Shown here: positions 18,398 through 27,601 of the stretch, piece by piece
Numbering within the stretch: position 1 is the first letter of the stretch
Layout: every line of letters starts with the position of its first letter
Origin: JAEUHZ01 sp964552795
GTDB taxonomy: Bacteria > Planctomycetota > UBA1135 > GCA-002686595
Direction: 5' to 3'
DNA: 64,000 bases
NCBI GenBank assembly: GCA_964552795.1
Contig: CAZKIO010000008.1
Span: forward strand, 37,035 to 101,034
The notes under the pieces: model-generated
The model's input: the letters and a program-made list of their open reading frames with translations, nothing else
Told to the model about the DNA's origin: nothing
Databases searched by the model: none
Translations under genes and position numbers: made by a program

Positions 18398-20107
18398 TCA
18401 TCCGCCCAGCAGCCGCTGCGCCTCGGCCCGGGCGGTCGCGTGCGCCGCGCCGCCGGCGATCATGTCGGCGACCTCGGCCACGCGCGCGTCCCCGGCGAGC
18501 CGCGCGACGCTGGTGTGCGTGCGACCGCCGCGCACCAGCTTGCTGACGCGGAAGTGCTGGTCGGCCAGCGCGGCGATCGCCGGCAGGTGCGTCACGACCA
18601 GCACCTGATGTCCGGTGCCCAGTTGCCGCAGGTGCTCGCCGACCGCGGGCCCCAGCCGACCGCCGACGCCCGCGTCGATCTCGTCGAAGATCAGCGTCGG
18701 GATCGCCTGCCGCAGCGCCAGCGCGACGCGCACGGCGAGCAGGATCCGCGCCGCCTCTCCGCCCGACGCGACGTGGCGCAACGGTCGCGCGGGTTCGCCC
18801 GGGTTGGCGGCCAGGAAGAACTCGACCGCGGGCGGATCGATCGCGCCCGGATCGATGCGCGGCTTCTTGCCGTCCGCCGCGGCGCACGAGAATTCCGCCT
18901 GCGCGAGGCCCAGGTGCGCGAGGTGCTCCTGCACCTGCTTGGAGAGGCGCGCTGCGGCGGATCCGCGCTTCTTCGCAAGCTCCGCGGCCAGCGCGGCGGC
19001 GCCCGCGCGCAGCGTGTCGCAGCGCTTCTGCAGCGCCTCGATCGTCTCGTCGGCCGACTCCAGCTGCGCGATCTCGCGCGCGATCCCCGCAGCGCGCTCG
19101 ATCAGCCCGGCGACGTCGGTGCGGTGCTTCTTGCGCAGGAGGTCGAGGCGGTAGAGGCGCTCCTCGATCTCCTCCAGGCGCCCGTGGTCGCCTTCGAGCG
19201 TCGCGAGGAAGCGCTCGAGGCCCTGCGCGGATTCCTCGGCGTGCGCCAGCGCCTCCGACATCGCGGTCTCGACGCCGCGCAGTTCGGCGATGCGCTCGGT
19301 CCACGACTCCAGCGCGCGGCCCGCGCGGCGCAGCGTGTCGAGCGCGCCGCCCTCGTCGCCCAGGGACTGCGCGAGGCCCCCGAGGTCGCGCGCGAGGTCG
19401 CCCGCCCAGCGCAGGCGGTCGCGCTCGGCCAGGATCTCGGCGTGCTCCTCGGTCGTCATCCGCGCGGCCTGCAGCTCCTGCGACTGGAACCGCAGGAGGT
19501 CGAGCCGCTCGGCGCGCTCGCGCGCGCGCTGGTCGAACGCGTCGAGATCCGCGCGCGCCGCCTCGAACGCGCGCCGCGCCGCGCGCCAGCGCTCCGCGAG
19601 ATCGGTCGTCGCTCCGTAGGCGTCGAGCACGCGCGTCTGCTCGGCCGGATCGAACAGGCGCTGGTGGTCGTTCTGTCCGTGGATCTCGACGAGGTGGCCG
19701 GCGACCTCCTTCAGGGCACGCAGGCTGACGGGCCGGTGATCGATCCAGGCGCGCGTGCGACCCGAAGCGCCGACGGCGCGCGCCAGGATCAGCTCGCGCT
19801 CGGCGGCGGGATCGAGCGCGGCCCAGCCTTCCAGGACGTCCGGCGCGAACTCCGCGAGGCACGCCGCCAGCTCCGGCGCGGCGGCGAGTTCGCGCGTCAG
19901 CAGGAAGCGTCCCTGCACGCGCGCTTCCTCCGCGCCCGTGCGCACGAGGCCGGTGCGCGGCCGCTCGCCGAGCAGGAGCTCGACGGCGCCGACGACCAGG
20001 CTCTTGCCCGCGCCCGTCTCGCCGGTGATCGCGTTGAGGCCGCCGCCCAGCTCGATGGATGCGCGGTCGAACAGGGCCAGGTTCTCGATCGAGAGGTCGC
20101 TCAGCAT
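18398..20107 (-). CDS. recN: DNA repair protein RecN
   Basis: A 569-aa SMC-like ATPase that acts in double-strand-break repair. The head begins MLSDLSIENLALFDRASIEL with Walker A GETGAGKS (residues 29-36). HGQNDHQRLFD follows the first head segment, and two long helical coiled-coil arms fill about residues 150-420. The C-terminal head has the signature VASGGEAARILLAVRVALA, the Walker B IPTLIFDEIDAGVGG, and VVTHLPAIAALADQHFRVSK. Start ATG 20107 is the family-typical start; longer in-frame extension is not protein-like. The last 48 codons are duplicated at 15384-15530. Confidence 0.94.
   Translation of the reverse strand: MLSDLSIENLALFDRASIELGGGLNAITGETGAGKSLVVGAVELLLGERPRTGLVRTGAEEARVQGRFLLTRELAAAPELAACLAEFAPDVLEGWAALDPAAERELILARAVGASGRTRAWIDHRPVSLRALKEVAGHLVEIHGQNDHQRLFDPAEQTRVLDAYGATTDLAERWRAARRAFEAARADLDAFDQRARERAERLDLLRFQSQELQAARMTTEEHAEILAERDRLRWAGDLARDLGGLAQSLGDEGGALDTLRRAGRALESWTERIAELRGVETAMSEALAHAEESAQGLERFLATLEGDHGRLEEIEERLYRLDLLRKKHRTDVAGLIERAAGIAREIAQLESADETIEALQKRCDTLRAGAAALAAELAKKRGSAAARLSKQVQEHLAHLGLAQAEFSCAAADGKKPRIDPGAIDPPAVEFFLAANPGEPARPLRHVASGGEAARILLAVRVALALRQAIPTLIFDEIDAGVGGRLGPAVGEHLRQLGTGHQVLVVTHLPAIAALADQHFRVSKLVRGGRTHTSVARLAGDARVAEVADMIAGGAAHATARAEAQRLLGG
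18405..18547 (+). repeat. Right copy of direct repeat (3' end of intact recN)
   Basis: This 143-base segment is the genuine 3' end of recN and matches 15391-15530. Compared with the left copy it has one extra codon and retains the lysine seen in normal RecN proteins before the RGGRT segment. Confidence 0.88.
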
Positions 20108-20262
20108 GGTGCGGCCGGGAGGATCCCACGCGCGCGGACCGCCGGCAACGCGCGCCCGGGAAGTCGTGCAACCCTCCCCACGGACGTCTCGCCGCGGGAA
20201 GGGTTGCGGGGGTTGCCGTCCGGCCGCTCGCGCGGACCGGATGGGCGCAGGGCGCGGTGGGA

Positions 20263-20757
20263 TCAGTCGCCGCCGAAGGTCTCGTCCAGGAAGGCCTGGA
20301 TGCGCAGCTCGATCACGCCGTTGGAGCTCTCGGGCAACCACCAGGAGAAGGTGTGGGCGCGCTGCTCGGTGCCCGGCTTCAGCATGGTCAGGGTGTGCAG
20401 CGGGACGTCGGTCGCGGTCTGCGTCCCGTCGCAATTCAGCATGCCGCCGATGCGCTCCAGGGACAGCGCGAGGTCGGAGACGGCCTCGGGACCGGGGAAG
20501 GCGTGGCGCGCGACGGGCTTGCCCTCGTCGGAGAGGTCCATGTGCCGCGCGGAGCCGTCGCCGTAGACGATCAGGAAGGAGTCGACCGGGCCGAGCAGCG
20601 TGCCGCCGCGGACTTCGTAGATCAGCACGGGCTCGTGGCCGATCGTGTTGACGCAACCGGCGGTACCGCCGTTGTCGAGCGGGACGGGGCGCAGGGAGAC
20701 CGCACCACCGGCCAAGGGAACGGCACTGAAGGCGAGGAGCAGGGCTTTGCGGGGCAT
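20263..20757 (-). CDS. Small secreted protein, paralogue of the gene at 41570-42061
   Basis: A 164-aa protein with a signal peptide (MPRKALLLAFSAVPLAGGAVS). The mature part has the block IGHEPVLIYEVRGGTLLGPVDSFLIVYGDGSAR, then LERIGGMLNCDG and HTFSWWLPESSNGVIELRIQAFLDETF. The gene at 41570-42061 shares the same order of motifs (HEPLVIYEV, FLIVYSDGSAR, RDRCDD, HTYSWYHPED, LRLQEFL). One conserved Cys near the start and one before the DG/DD suggest a disulfide. I do not recognise a named family. The domain could be a small beta-rich ligand-binding or inhibitor fold, but function is unknown. Confidence 0.72.
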   Translation of the reverse strand: MPRKALLLAFSAVPLAGGAVSLRPVPLDNGGTAGCVNTIGHEPVLIYEVRGGTLLGPVDSFLIVYGDGSARHMDLSDEGKPVARHAFPGPEAVSDLALSLERIGGMLNCDGTQTATDVPLHTLTMLKPGTEQRAHTFSWWLPESSNGVIELRIQAFLDETFGGD

Positions 20758-20879
20758 GGTGGCCTCTTGGGAACGGTGTTTCGGGGATCACTCGGCGGAC
20801 GCGGACACGTCTCGCCTTTTCGGGGAGCGCCCCCCGCTGGAATCCCGAACGCCGCCCGGTTCGAAAAGCCGGGGCCCCG

Positions 20880-21542
20880 TCAGTCCTGTGTTCCCTTTCG
20901 GCGAATCGGCGCGGGACGGGGATTCCGGAGCGCCTCCTGGCACACCGACCGCAGCCGCACGAGCTCCTCGCGGGCCGCAGGCGGGACCGGGCCCGACAGC
21001 GCCTGCAGGAGCTCCTGGTCCGCCAGTTCCCACGAATCGGACTCCATCAGGTCGATCGCGCGCGCCGCGTGGATCACGGTGGCCTCGCCGATCTCCTCGT
21101 CGAGGACGTGCGCGGCGGTCACCTCGATCCAGGGAACGTCGCGCCAGACTTCGCGAACGACGCCGCGGATCTCCAGGCGCTGGTGCGTCCGCGCCGCGGC
21201 GATCGCACGCGCCGCGGCGGTGTCGCGGCGGACGAACACGCGCGCGGTCGGCGCGAGGTAGTCGTGCTCGACCCACGGAAACTGCTCGTCCGACCACGCG
21301 TCGAGGGCGAGGAACGCGCCGGGGCCGAAGCGCGTCGGCCCCGGCTGCCAGCGCGCCGGCCGGCTGTGGACCTGCAGGCGCAGCCGCAGCTCCTGGCCGT
21401 GGTGACGGCACGGTTCGGCGGCAACGTCCGCCCACGGGACGAGCGCCGGCGTGGCGGGGACCTCGTGCGCGGCCGGCGCCGCGACGCTGAGCAGGCCGGC
21501 GCAGGCCAGGACGACCAGGGTCCGCTGCAGGAACGGAGTCAC
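20880..21542 (-). CDS. Exported hypothetical protein, possibly OB-fold-like
   Basis: A 220-aa protein starting at GTG 21542, giving the signal-like MTPFLQRTLVVLACAGLLSVAAPAAHEV. The mature part carries ADVAAEPCRHHGQELRLRLQVHS, then VFVRRDTAAARAIAAA and RLEIRGVVREVWRDVPWIEVTAAHVL. That arrangement (small-molecule or nucleic-acid style beta barrel with a 'RLEIRGVV.EV...PWIEV' strand pair) reminds me of OB-like domains, but this is a weak resemblance. The last 60 residues are helical and charged. Lies upstream of the small secreted protein and downstream of nagA on the same strand. Function unknown. Confidence 0.6.
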   Translation of the reverse strand: MTPFLQRTLVVLACAGLLSVAAPAAHEVPATPALVPWADVAAEPCRHHGQELRLRLQVHSRPARWQPGPTRFGPGAFLALDAWSDEQFPWVEHDYLAPTARVFVRRDTAAARAIAAARTHQRLEIRGVVREVWRDVPWIEVTAAHVLDEEIGEATVIHAARAIDLMESDSWELADQELLQALSGPVPPAAREELVRLRSVCQEALRNPRPAPIRRKGTQD

Positions 21543-21588
21543 GCTCCGTGGATCGGATCGACCGCCCGAACCCTGGAGTCCCGGCCGG

Positions 21589-22719
21589 CTAGAGCCGCTT
21601 CCCCGCGACCCAGACGGCTTCGAGCGCCAGGTCCGGGCCTCCCAGGACCAGGAAGTCGGCCGCGCAGCCGGTGCGCAGGGTCCCGATCTCGTCCGCCAGC
21701 CCGAGCGCGCGTGCGGGCGTGGCACTGGCCATCGCGAGAGCCTCGGGCAGGCCGACGACGCCGCGTGCGACGAGGCGCCGCACCATCTCGAGCTGGCTCA
21801 TCGCCGAGCCCGCCAGCTTCGGCGGCGAACCGGGGTAGTAGGCGCTGCCCTCGCGCACGACGTGATCGCGGCCGTGGCTGTGGAACACGTCGCAGCCGGT
21901 GCCCGCGCCGCGCAACGCGTCGCTGACCAGGCACAACCCCGCCGGACCGCGCGCGCGCAGCGCGAGCTCGAAGGCCTCGGCTCCGACGTGCGCGAGGTCA
22001 CCGATGATCTCCGCGAACAGCGCGCCGTCGGTCAGCGCGAACCCGGCGAGCCCGGCCTCGCGGTGGTGCAGCGGCGGCATCGCGTTGAAGAGGTGCGTCG
22101 CGCCGACCGCGCCCGCCTGCGCCGCGGCGCGCGCTTCCGCGGCGGTCGCGCGGCTGTGGCCCAGCGACACGCGCACGCCGGCCTTCGCGAGCTCGCGCAC
22201 GAGGTCCGCGCTGCCAGCGAGCTCCGGCGCGAGCGTCATCGTGCGCACGCCGCGGCCGGAACCGGTGGCAGGGCCCAGGATCGCGCGCAACGCGGCGGGC
22301 GAGGGATCGCTCAGGTCCTCGGCGGGCAGCGCGCCGGCTGCGAGGCGGTTCACGAACGGTCCTTCGAGGTGCGCGCCGACCACGCGCGCGCCCGCGCCGG
22401 CCGGCAACGAGCGCGCGCGACGATCGAGCGCCTCGCAGGCCTCGCCCAGCGCCGCGGGCGCGCCGGGGAACAGCGTCGGCTGGAACGCCGTGGTCCCCGC
22501 GCGTGCCAGCGCGACCGCCATGGCGGCCACGTCCTCCAGCGGATCGAAGCCGCCGAAGCCGTGTACGTGCAGGTCGACGAGCCCCGGCGCGACGACGGGC
22601 AGGCCGGCGCCGCCGATCTCGCCCTCGGTCGCGACGCGGACGATGCGGCCCTGGTCCCACGAGAGCGTGCCCGTGAGGAGCTTTCCGTCGACGAGGAGCC
22701 GGCCGCGGATGGAATGCAC
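21589..22719 (-). CDS. nagA: N-acetylglucosamine-6-phosphate deacetylase
   Basis: A 376-aa amidohydrolase that deacetylates GlcNAc-6-P in amino-sugar and cell-wall recycling. The metal-site HVHGFGGFD (H51, H53), AHLEGPF with the catalytic-site Glu, GHSRATA, THLFNAMPPLHHREAG and VSDALRG are all NagA hallmarks, in the expected order. A GTG start at 22719 is preceded by GAGGAAGG five bases upstream, which decides the start. It is divergent from the nitrilase gene at 22838. Confidence 0.92.
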   Translation of the reverse strand: MHSIRGRLLVDGKLLTGTLSWDQGRIVRVATEGEIGGAGLPVVAPGLVDLHVHGFGGFDPLEDVAAMAVALARAGTTAFQPTLFPGAPAALGEACEALDRRARSLPAGAGARVVGAHLEGPFVNRLAAGALPAEDLSDPSPAALRAILGPATGSGRGVRTMTLAPELAGSADLVRELAKAGVRVSLGHSRATAAEARAAAQAGAVGATHLFNAMPPLHHREAGLAGFALTDGALFAEIIGDLAHVGAEAFELALRARGPAGLCLVSDALRGAGTGCDVFHSHGRDHVVREGSAYYPGSPPKLAGSAMSQLEMVRRLVARGVVGLPEALAMASATPARALGLADEIGTLRTGCAADFLVLGGPDLALEAVWVAGKRL

Positions 22720-22837
22720 GCGACCTTCCTCGCACGGCGCGCGCTCCGGATCAACTTCCTCCCCCGATCGTGCGCGGCCGTCGTGCCACGCACGCGCGCC
22801 GAAGGTAGGGTGGATGGCCGTTCCCGAGGAGAATCGC

Positions 22838-23728
22838 ATGCCCCGCATCGTCACTTGCGGCGTGACCCAGGTTCACGCCCCCGATCCGACCGGCAAGACC
22901 GTCGCCGAGGTCAAGGCCGACATGGTCGAGCGCCACCTGCCGCTCATCGCCGAGGCCGCGCGCCGCAAGGTGCAGATCCTGTGCATGCAGGAGCTGTTCA
23001 ACGGCCCCTATTTCGCGGCCGAGCAGGACCCGCGCTGGTACGAGCTGACCGAGAAGGTGCCGGGCGGCAAGACCATCGACCAGATGAGCTCGCTGGCGAA
23101 GAAGCACGGCATGGCGATGGTCGTGCCGGTGTACGAGGAGGAGATGACGGGCGTGTACTACAACACCGCCGCGGTCATCGACGCCGACGGCCAGTACCTG
23201 GGCAAGTACAGGAAGACGCACATCCCCCACTGCCTGCCGGGCTTCTGGGAGAAGTTCTACTTCACGCCGGGGAACCTGGGGTACCCGGTGTTCGACACGA
23301 AGTTCGCGCGCATCGGCGTCTACATCTGCTACGACCGCCACTTCCCCGAGGGCGCGCGCGCGCTGGGCCTCGCCGGCGCGGAGATCGTGTTCATCCCCTC
23401 GGCGACGACGGCCGGGCACTCGCAGTACCTGTGGAAGCTGGAGCAGCCCGCGCACGCGGTCGCCAACGGCTACTTCGTGGGCACGAACAACCGCGTCGGG
23501 CGCGAGAAGCCCTGGGACATCGGCGAGTTCTACGGCAACTCGTACTTCTGCGATCCGCGCGGACGCATCTTGGCGGAAGGGTCGCGCGACAAGGACGAGC
23601 TGGTGTCGGCCGCTCTCGACCTCGACATGATCCGCGAGGTGCGCACGCAGTGGCAATTCTTCCGCGACCGGCGGCCCGAAGCCTACGGCACGCTGGTCGA
23701 GCAGGCCTGGGCGCCGGCCAGGGGCTGA
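22838..23728 (+). CDS. Nitrilase-superfamily amidohydrolase (beta-ureidopropionase / N-carbamoyl-amide hydrolase type)
   Basis: A 296-aa carbon-nitrogen hydrolase. The catalytic triad is Glu52 in MQELFNGPYF, Lys126 in GKYRKTHIPH, and Cys164 in YICYDRHFPE. The length and the KTHIPHCLPGFWEKFYFTPGN and YGNSYFCDPRG blocks match beta-ureidopropionase and N-carbamoylputrescine amidase relatives, which split ureido groups to amine, CO2 and ammonia. ATG 22838 has GAGGAGA upstream. The molybdenum hydroxylase gene starts 13 bases after the stop, then the SsnA-like gene, so this is the first gene of a three-gene catabolic operon. A second, divergent nitrilase lies at 31285. Confidence 0.9.
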   Translation: MPRIVTCGVTQVHAPDPTGKTVAEVKADMVERHLPLIAEAARRKVQILCMQELFNGPYFAAEQDPRWYELTEKVPGGKTIDQMSSLAKKHGMAMVVPVYEEEMTGVYYNTAAVIDADGQYLGKYRKTHIPHCLPGFWEKFYFTPGNLGYPVFDTKFARIGVYICYDRHFPEGARALGLAGAEIVFIPSATTAGHSQYLWKLEQPAHAVANGYFVGTNNRVGREKPWDIGEFYGNSYFCDPRGRILAEGSRDKDELVSAALDLDMIREVRTQWQFFRDRRPEAYGTLVEQAWAPARG

Positions 23729-23741
23729 CGGAGCGCGCGCG

Positions 23742-26399
23742 ATGGCGGGCACGACGAACGGCGGGACGCGGCCGATCGCGATCGAGGTCAACGGGAAGGA
23801 GCGCACGCTCGCGGTCCGGCCCGGCGAATCGCTGCTCGACGCGTTGCGCGAGCGCTGCGGCGTCACGTCGCCCAAGGACGGCTGCTCGCCGCAGGGCCAG
23901 TGCGGCTGCTGCCTCGCGCTGGTGAACGGGCGCGCGGTCGTGACCTGCGCGATGCCGGCCGAGAAGGCCGCGGGCGCGGCGGTCACGACGCTGGAGGGGC
24001 TGCCGGACACGGAGCGCGAGCTGCTTGCGCGCGCCTTCAGCGCCGCGGCCGGCCTGCAGTGCGGGTTCTGCATCCCGGGCATCGCCCTGCGTGCGTCGCA
24101 CCTGGTGGCGAAGGACCCCGCGCCCACCCGCGAGGCGATCGCGCGCGCGATCGACGTGCACCTGTGCCGCTGCACGGGCTACACGAAGATCGTCGACGCG
24201 ATCGAGCTCTTCGCGCGCGCCCGGCGCGGCGAGTGCGCGATCGAGCCCTGCACCGACGGGCGCGTGGGGTCGTCGCTCGCGCGCTACCAGGGACAGGAAC
24301 TGACGCTCGGGATGCGTCCGTACGTGGCCGACCTGCAGCGCGAGGGGCTGCTGCACGGCGCGGTCGTGCTGTCGAAGCACGCGCGCGCGCGCGTCGTCCG
24401 CATCGATGCCGCGAAGGCGCGCGCGCTGCCCGGCGTCGAGGCCGTCGTCACCGCGGCCGACGTGCCCGGCGAGCGCTGGTACGGCCTGCTCTACAACGAC
24501 TGGCCCGGGTTCGTGGCCGCCGGCGAGGAGGTCCGCTGCGTGGGCGACGTGATCGCCGCGGTCGCCGCCGTCGATCGCGCCACCGCGCGCGCGGCCGCGG
24601 AGCTCGTCGAGGTCGAGTACGAGGTGCTCGCGGCCGTCACCGATGCCGAGGCCGCGCTGGAACCCGGCGCGCCGCAGGTGAACCCGCACCACGCCAACTT
24701 GCTGAGCCGGAGCGTGATCCGGCGCGGCGACGCGGACGCGGCGCTGGCGAAGAGCGCGCACGTCGTGCACGGCACGTGGCAGACGCAGCGCATCGAGCAC
24801 CTGTACCTGGAGCCCGAGAGCGCTCTCGCCGAACCGCTGCCCGACGGGCGCCTGGGCCTCTACACCCAGGGCCAGGGCGTGTTCGACGACCGCCGGCAGG
24901 TGGCGCGCTTCCTGGGCATCGCCGAGGAGCGCATCCACGTCGAGCTGGTGCCCAACGGCGGCGCGTTCGGCGGCAAGGAGGACATGTCGATCCAGGCGCA
25001 GACGGCGCTGCTCGCGCACGTCACGCAGCGGCCGGTGAAGCTGACGCTGTCGCGCGAGGAGTCGATCCGCATGCACCCCAAGCGCCATCCGATCCGGATG
25101 CACTACTGGGTCGGCTGCGACGCCGAGGGCCGCTTGACGGCGGTGAAGGCGCGCATGGTCGGCGATTCGGGCGCGTACGCGTCGGTCGGCGGCAAGGTGC
25201 TGGAGCGCGCGGCCGGCCACGCCTGCGGTCCGTACAAGGTCGCGAACGTCGACGTCGAGGCGCGCGCGGCGTACACGAACAACCCGCCCTGCGGCGCGAT
25301 GCGCGGCTTCGGAGCGAACCAGGCGCACTTCGCCATGGAAGGCGCGCTGGACCAGCTCGCCGAGAAGGCCGGCCTCGACGGCTGGGAGATCCGCTGGCGC
25401 AACGCGCTGGAGGTCGGCGACCGGTTCGGCACGGGACAGGTTCTGGAAAAGTCGGTCGGCCTCAAGCAGACCCTGCTGGCGCTCAAGGACGCGTGGTACG
25501 AGGCGCGCGGGGCCGGTCGCGCGGCGGGCATCGCCTGCGGGTTGAAGAACAGCGGCATCGGCAACGGCGTGGTCGAGTGGGGCAAGGCGCGCCTCGCGGT
25601 CGAGGCGGACGGCACCGTCACGATCTACAACGGCTACACCGAGATGGGCCAGGGGCTGTCGACGGTGCTGGTGCAGTGCGCGGTCGAGGTCACCGGTCTC
25701 CCGGCGAGCGTGTTCCGCTCCAGGATCGACTCGACCTTCGCGCTGGGCTGCGGCCAGACCACCGGCTCGCGCGGGACCCTGTTCGGCGGGCGCGCGGTGA
25801 AGAGCGCGGCGGAGAAGCTCAAGGCGGACCTCGACCGCGGACAGGCGCTGAAGGACCTCGCCGGCCGCGTCTACGCCGCCGACGTGATGATCGACGACAC
25901 GACCGCGCTGGGCGCCAAGACCGACCGCATCAAGACGCACACTTCGTTCGGCTACGCGACGCAGATCTGCATCCTCGACGCGGACGGGCGCGTCGAGCAC
26001 TTCCTCGCCGCGCACGACGTGGGACGCGCCGTCAACCCGGCCTTGTGCGAGGGGCAGATCGAGGGCTCGATCCACATGGGCCTGGGCTACGCGCTGACCG
26101 AGGACTTGCCCTGCGAGGACGGCTGGCCGGTCACGTACAAGCTGCGCGAGATCGGCGTGCTGCGCGCGCGGGACATGCCGACCGTCGAGGTCAAGCTGAT
26201 CGAGGACCCCGAGCCCGAGGGGCCGTTCGGCGCCAAGGGCGTCGGCGAGATCGGGCTCGTGCCCACTGCAGCCGCCGTCGCCAGCGCGCTGCACGCGTTC
26301 GACGGGATCCGGCGCTACACGCTGCCGATGAAGGACTCGCCCGCGGCGCGCGCGATGAGCGTCGGGAAGATCAAGGCCGCGGCCGCGCGGCAGGAGTAG
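23742..26399 (+). CDS. Fused 2Fe-2S / molybdopterin hydroxylase, selenium-dependent xanthine dehydrogenase type
   Basis: An 885-aa enzyme fusing the small iron-sulfur subunit to the large molybdopterin subunit without an FAD domain. Residues 1-160 carry two 2Fe-2S clusters: C48/C54/C57/C69 (DGCSPQGQCGCC) and C107/C110/C142/C144 (LQCGFC, HLCRCTGY). The rest is a xanthine-dehydrogenase-type Mo domain with GGAFGGKED, REESIRMHPKRHP, CGAMRGFGANQ, GYTEMGQG and the active-site Glu in GAKGVGEIGL. The fusion order and the SIRMHPKRHP block resemble the selenium-dependent xanthine dehydrogenase family (TIGR03311-like), and an SsnA-like gene follows four bases later. Selenium there is a labile ligand, not selenocysteine, so it cannot be proved from sequence. 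Lack of FAD implies an external electron acceptor, perhaps the YgfK-like protein at 37171. Confidence 0.87.
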   Translation: MAGTTNGGTRPIAIEVNGKERTLAVRPGESLLDALRERCGVTSPKDGCSPQGQCGCCLALVNGRAVVTCAMPAEKAAGAAVTTLEGLPDTERELLARAFSAAAGLQCGFCIPGIALRASHLVAKDPAPTREAIARAIDVHLCRCTGYTKIVDAIELFARARRGECAIEPCTDGRVGSSLARYQGQELTLGMRPYVADLQREGLLHGAVVLSKHARARVVRIDAAKARALPGVEAVVTAADVPGERWYGLLYNDWPGFVAAGEEVRCVGDVIAAVAAVDRATARAAAELVEVEYEVLAAVTDAEAALEPGAPQVNPHHANLLSRSVIRRGDADAALAKSAHVVHGTWQTQRIEHLYLEPESALAEPLPDGRLGLYTQGQGVFDDRRQVARFLGIAEERIHVELVPNGGAFGGKEDMSIQAQTALLAHVTQRPVKLTLSREESIRMHPKRHPIRMHYWVGCDAEGRLTAVKARMVGDSGAYASVGGKVLERAAGHACGPYKVANVDVEARAAYTNNPPCGAMRGFGANQAHFAMEGALDQLAEKAGLDGWEIRWRNALEVGDRFGTGQVLEKSVGLKQTLLALKDAWYEARGAGRAAGIACGLKNSGIGNGVVEWGKARLAVEADGTVTIYNGYTEMGQGLSTVLVQCAVEVTGLPASVFRSRIDSTFALGCGQTTGSRGTLFGGRAVKSAAEKLKADLDRGQALKDLAGRVYAADVMIDDTTALGAKTDRIKTHTSFGYATQICILDADGRVEHFLAAHDVGRAVNPALCEGQIEGSIHMGLGYALTEDLPCEDGWPVTYKLREIGVLRARDMPTVEVKLIEDPEPEGPFGAKGVGEIGLVPTAAAVASALHAFDGIRRYTLPMKDSPAARAMSVGKIKAAAARQE

Positions 26400-26403
26400 C
26401 GCC

Positions 26404-27522
26404 ATGGACGCCGCGGATGCGTTCCGGCGCGCCGGCATCGACGCGGCGGGCTGCGAGTTCCGCGCGGGCGACGTCAACGCGCACACGCACCTGTACAGCG
26501 CGCTCGCGCCGCTGGGCATGCCGCCGCCGCGCGAGAAGCCCGCGAACTTCCCCCAGATCCTGGAGCGCGTGTGGTGGCGCCTGGACCGTGCGCTCGACGC
26601 CGAGTCCATCCGCGCCGGCGCGCGCCTGTACGCCGCCGAGGCGCTGCTCGCGGGCACGACGACGCTGATCGACCACCACGAGTCGCCGAACTTCATCGAG
26701 GGCTCGCTCGACGTGCTGGCCGACGCCTGCCAGGAGATCGGGATCCGCGCGCTCTTGTGCTACGGCGCGAGCGAGCGCAACGGCGGGCGCGACGAAGGCC
26801 GCCGCGGGCTGGCGGAATGCGCGCGCTTCCTGCGCGAGAACCGCCGGCCGCGGGTGCGCGGCGCGGTCGGCCTGCACGCCTCGTTCACGGTCTCCGACGC
26901 GACGATCCGCGAGGCGGGCGAGATCGCGCACGCCCACGCGACGATCGTGCACGTGCACGTCGCCGAGGACGCGAGCGACGTCCAGGACGCACGCCGCCGC
27001 GGCCACACGGGTCCGCTCGAACGCCTGCTCGCCCTCGACGCGCTGCCGCCGGGTTCGATCCTCGCGCACGGCGTGCACCTCGCGGAGGACCAGGTGCGGC
27101 GCTGCGCGGACCTGGGTCTGTGGCTGGTGCACAACCCGCGCTCGAACCGCGGGAACGGCGTCGGCTGGGCGCGCGCGCTGTCCGCCAGCCCGCGCGTGGC
27201 GCTGGGCACCGACGGCTATCCGGCGGACATGGCGGTCGAGGAGCGCGCATTGCACGACGACGCGAAGACGCAGGGCGACGCACCCGCCGCCTCGTCGCGC
27301 AGGCGCGGCGCCGGCCGCGAACTCGCGACGACGCTGTTCGGCACGGCGCACTGCGCGGGCGATGCGGTCGCGCTGCGCGACGGAGCGCTCCAGCACGTCC
27401 TCGTCGGGGGCGTGCCCGTCGTGCGGGCCAGAACGGTCTCCGGCGCGCCGCTCGCGCGCCTGAGACACGAAGCCGGCGCACAGGCGGCGCGGTTGTGGCA
27501 GCGCATGGCCGCCTTGCCTTGA
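26404..27522 (+). CDS. ssnA: SsnA-like amidohydrolase, compact form
   Basis: A 372-aa metal-dependent amidohydrolase. Metal motif NAHTHLYS, then the distinctive ILERVWWRLDRALDAESI and TTLIDHHESPNFIEGSLDVL segments, GLHASFTVSD, VHVHVAED and GTDGYPADM follow the SsnA family closely. SsnA accompanies selenium-dependent purine hydroxylases in other bacteria. It starts 4 bases after the hydroxylase stop. It is shorter than usual SsnA proteins: the N-terminal composite domain is almost absent (HTH motif already at residue 30) and the C-terminal part after the metal Asp is reduced. The substrate is probably an aminated purine-like ring or an opened ring; this is inference. Confidence 0.82.
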   Translation: MDAADAFRRAGIDAAGCEFRAGDVNAHTHLYSALAPLGMPPPREKPANFPQILERVWWRLDRALDAESIRAGARLYAAEALLAGTTTLIDHHESPNFIEGSLDVLADACQEIGIRALLCYGASERNGGRDEGRRGLAECARFLRENRRPRVRGAVGLHASFTVSDATIREAGEIAHAHATIVHVHVAEDASDVQDARRRGHTGPLERLLALDALPPGSILAHGVHLAEDQVRRCADLGLWLVHNPRSNRGNGVGWARALSASPRVALGTDGYPADMAVEERALHDDAKTQGDAPAASSRRRGAGRELATTLFGTAHCAGDAVALRDGALQHVLVGGVPVVRARTVSGAPLARLRHEAGAQAARLWQRMAALP

Positions 27523-27601
27523 GCGATCCGGGCTCACGTCGTTACCCTGTCGACCGGCCCGCGGGGGCCGCGCACTCCTTCCACCGTTCCTGGAGGCAAT
27601 C

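Noticed and set aside
23391..26696. Open minus-strand frame of 1,101 codons opposite the Mo hydroxylase
   Set aside because: Arg/Ala/Asp/His-rich composition without motifs; it is the antisense of a high-GC gene with clear family motifs.
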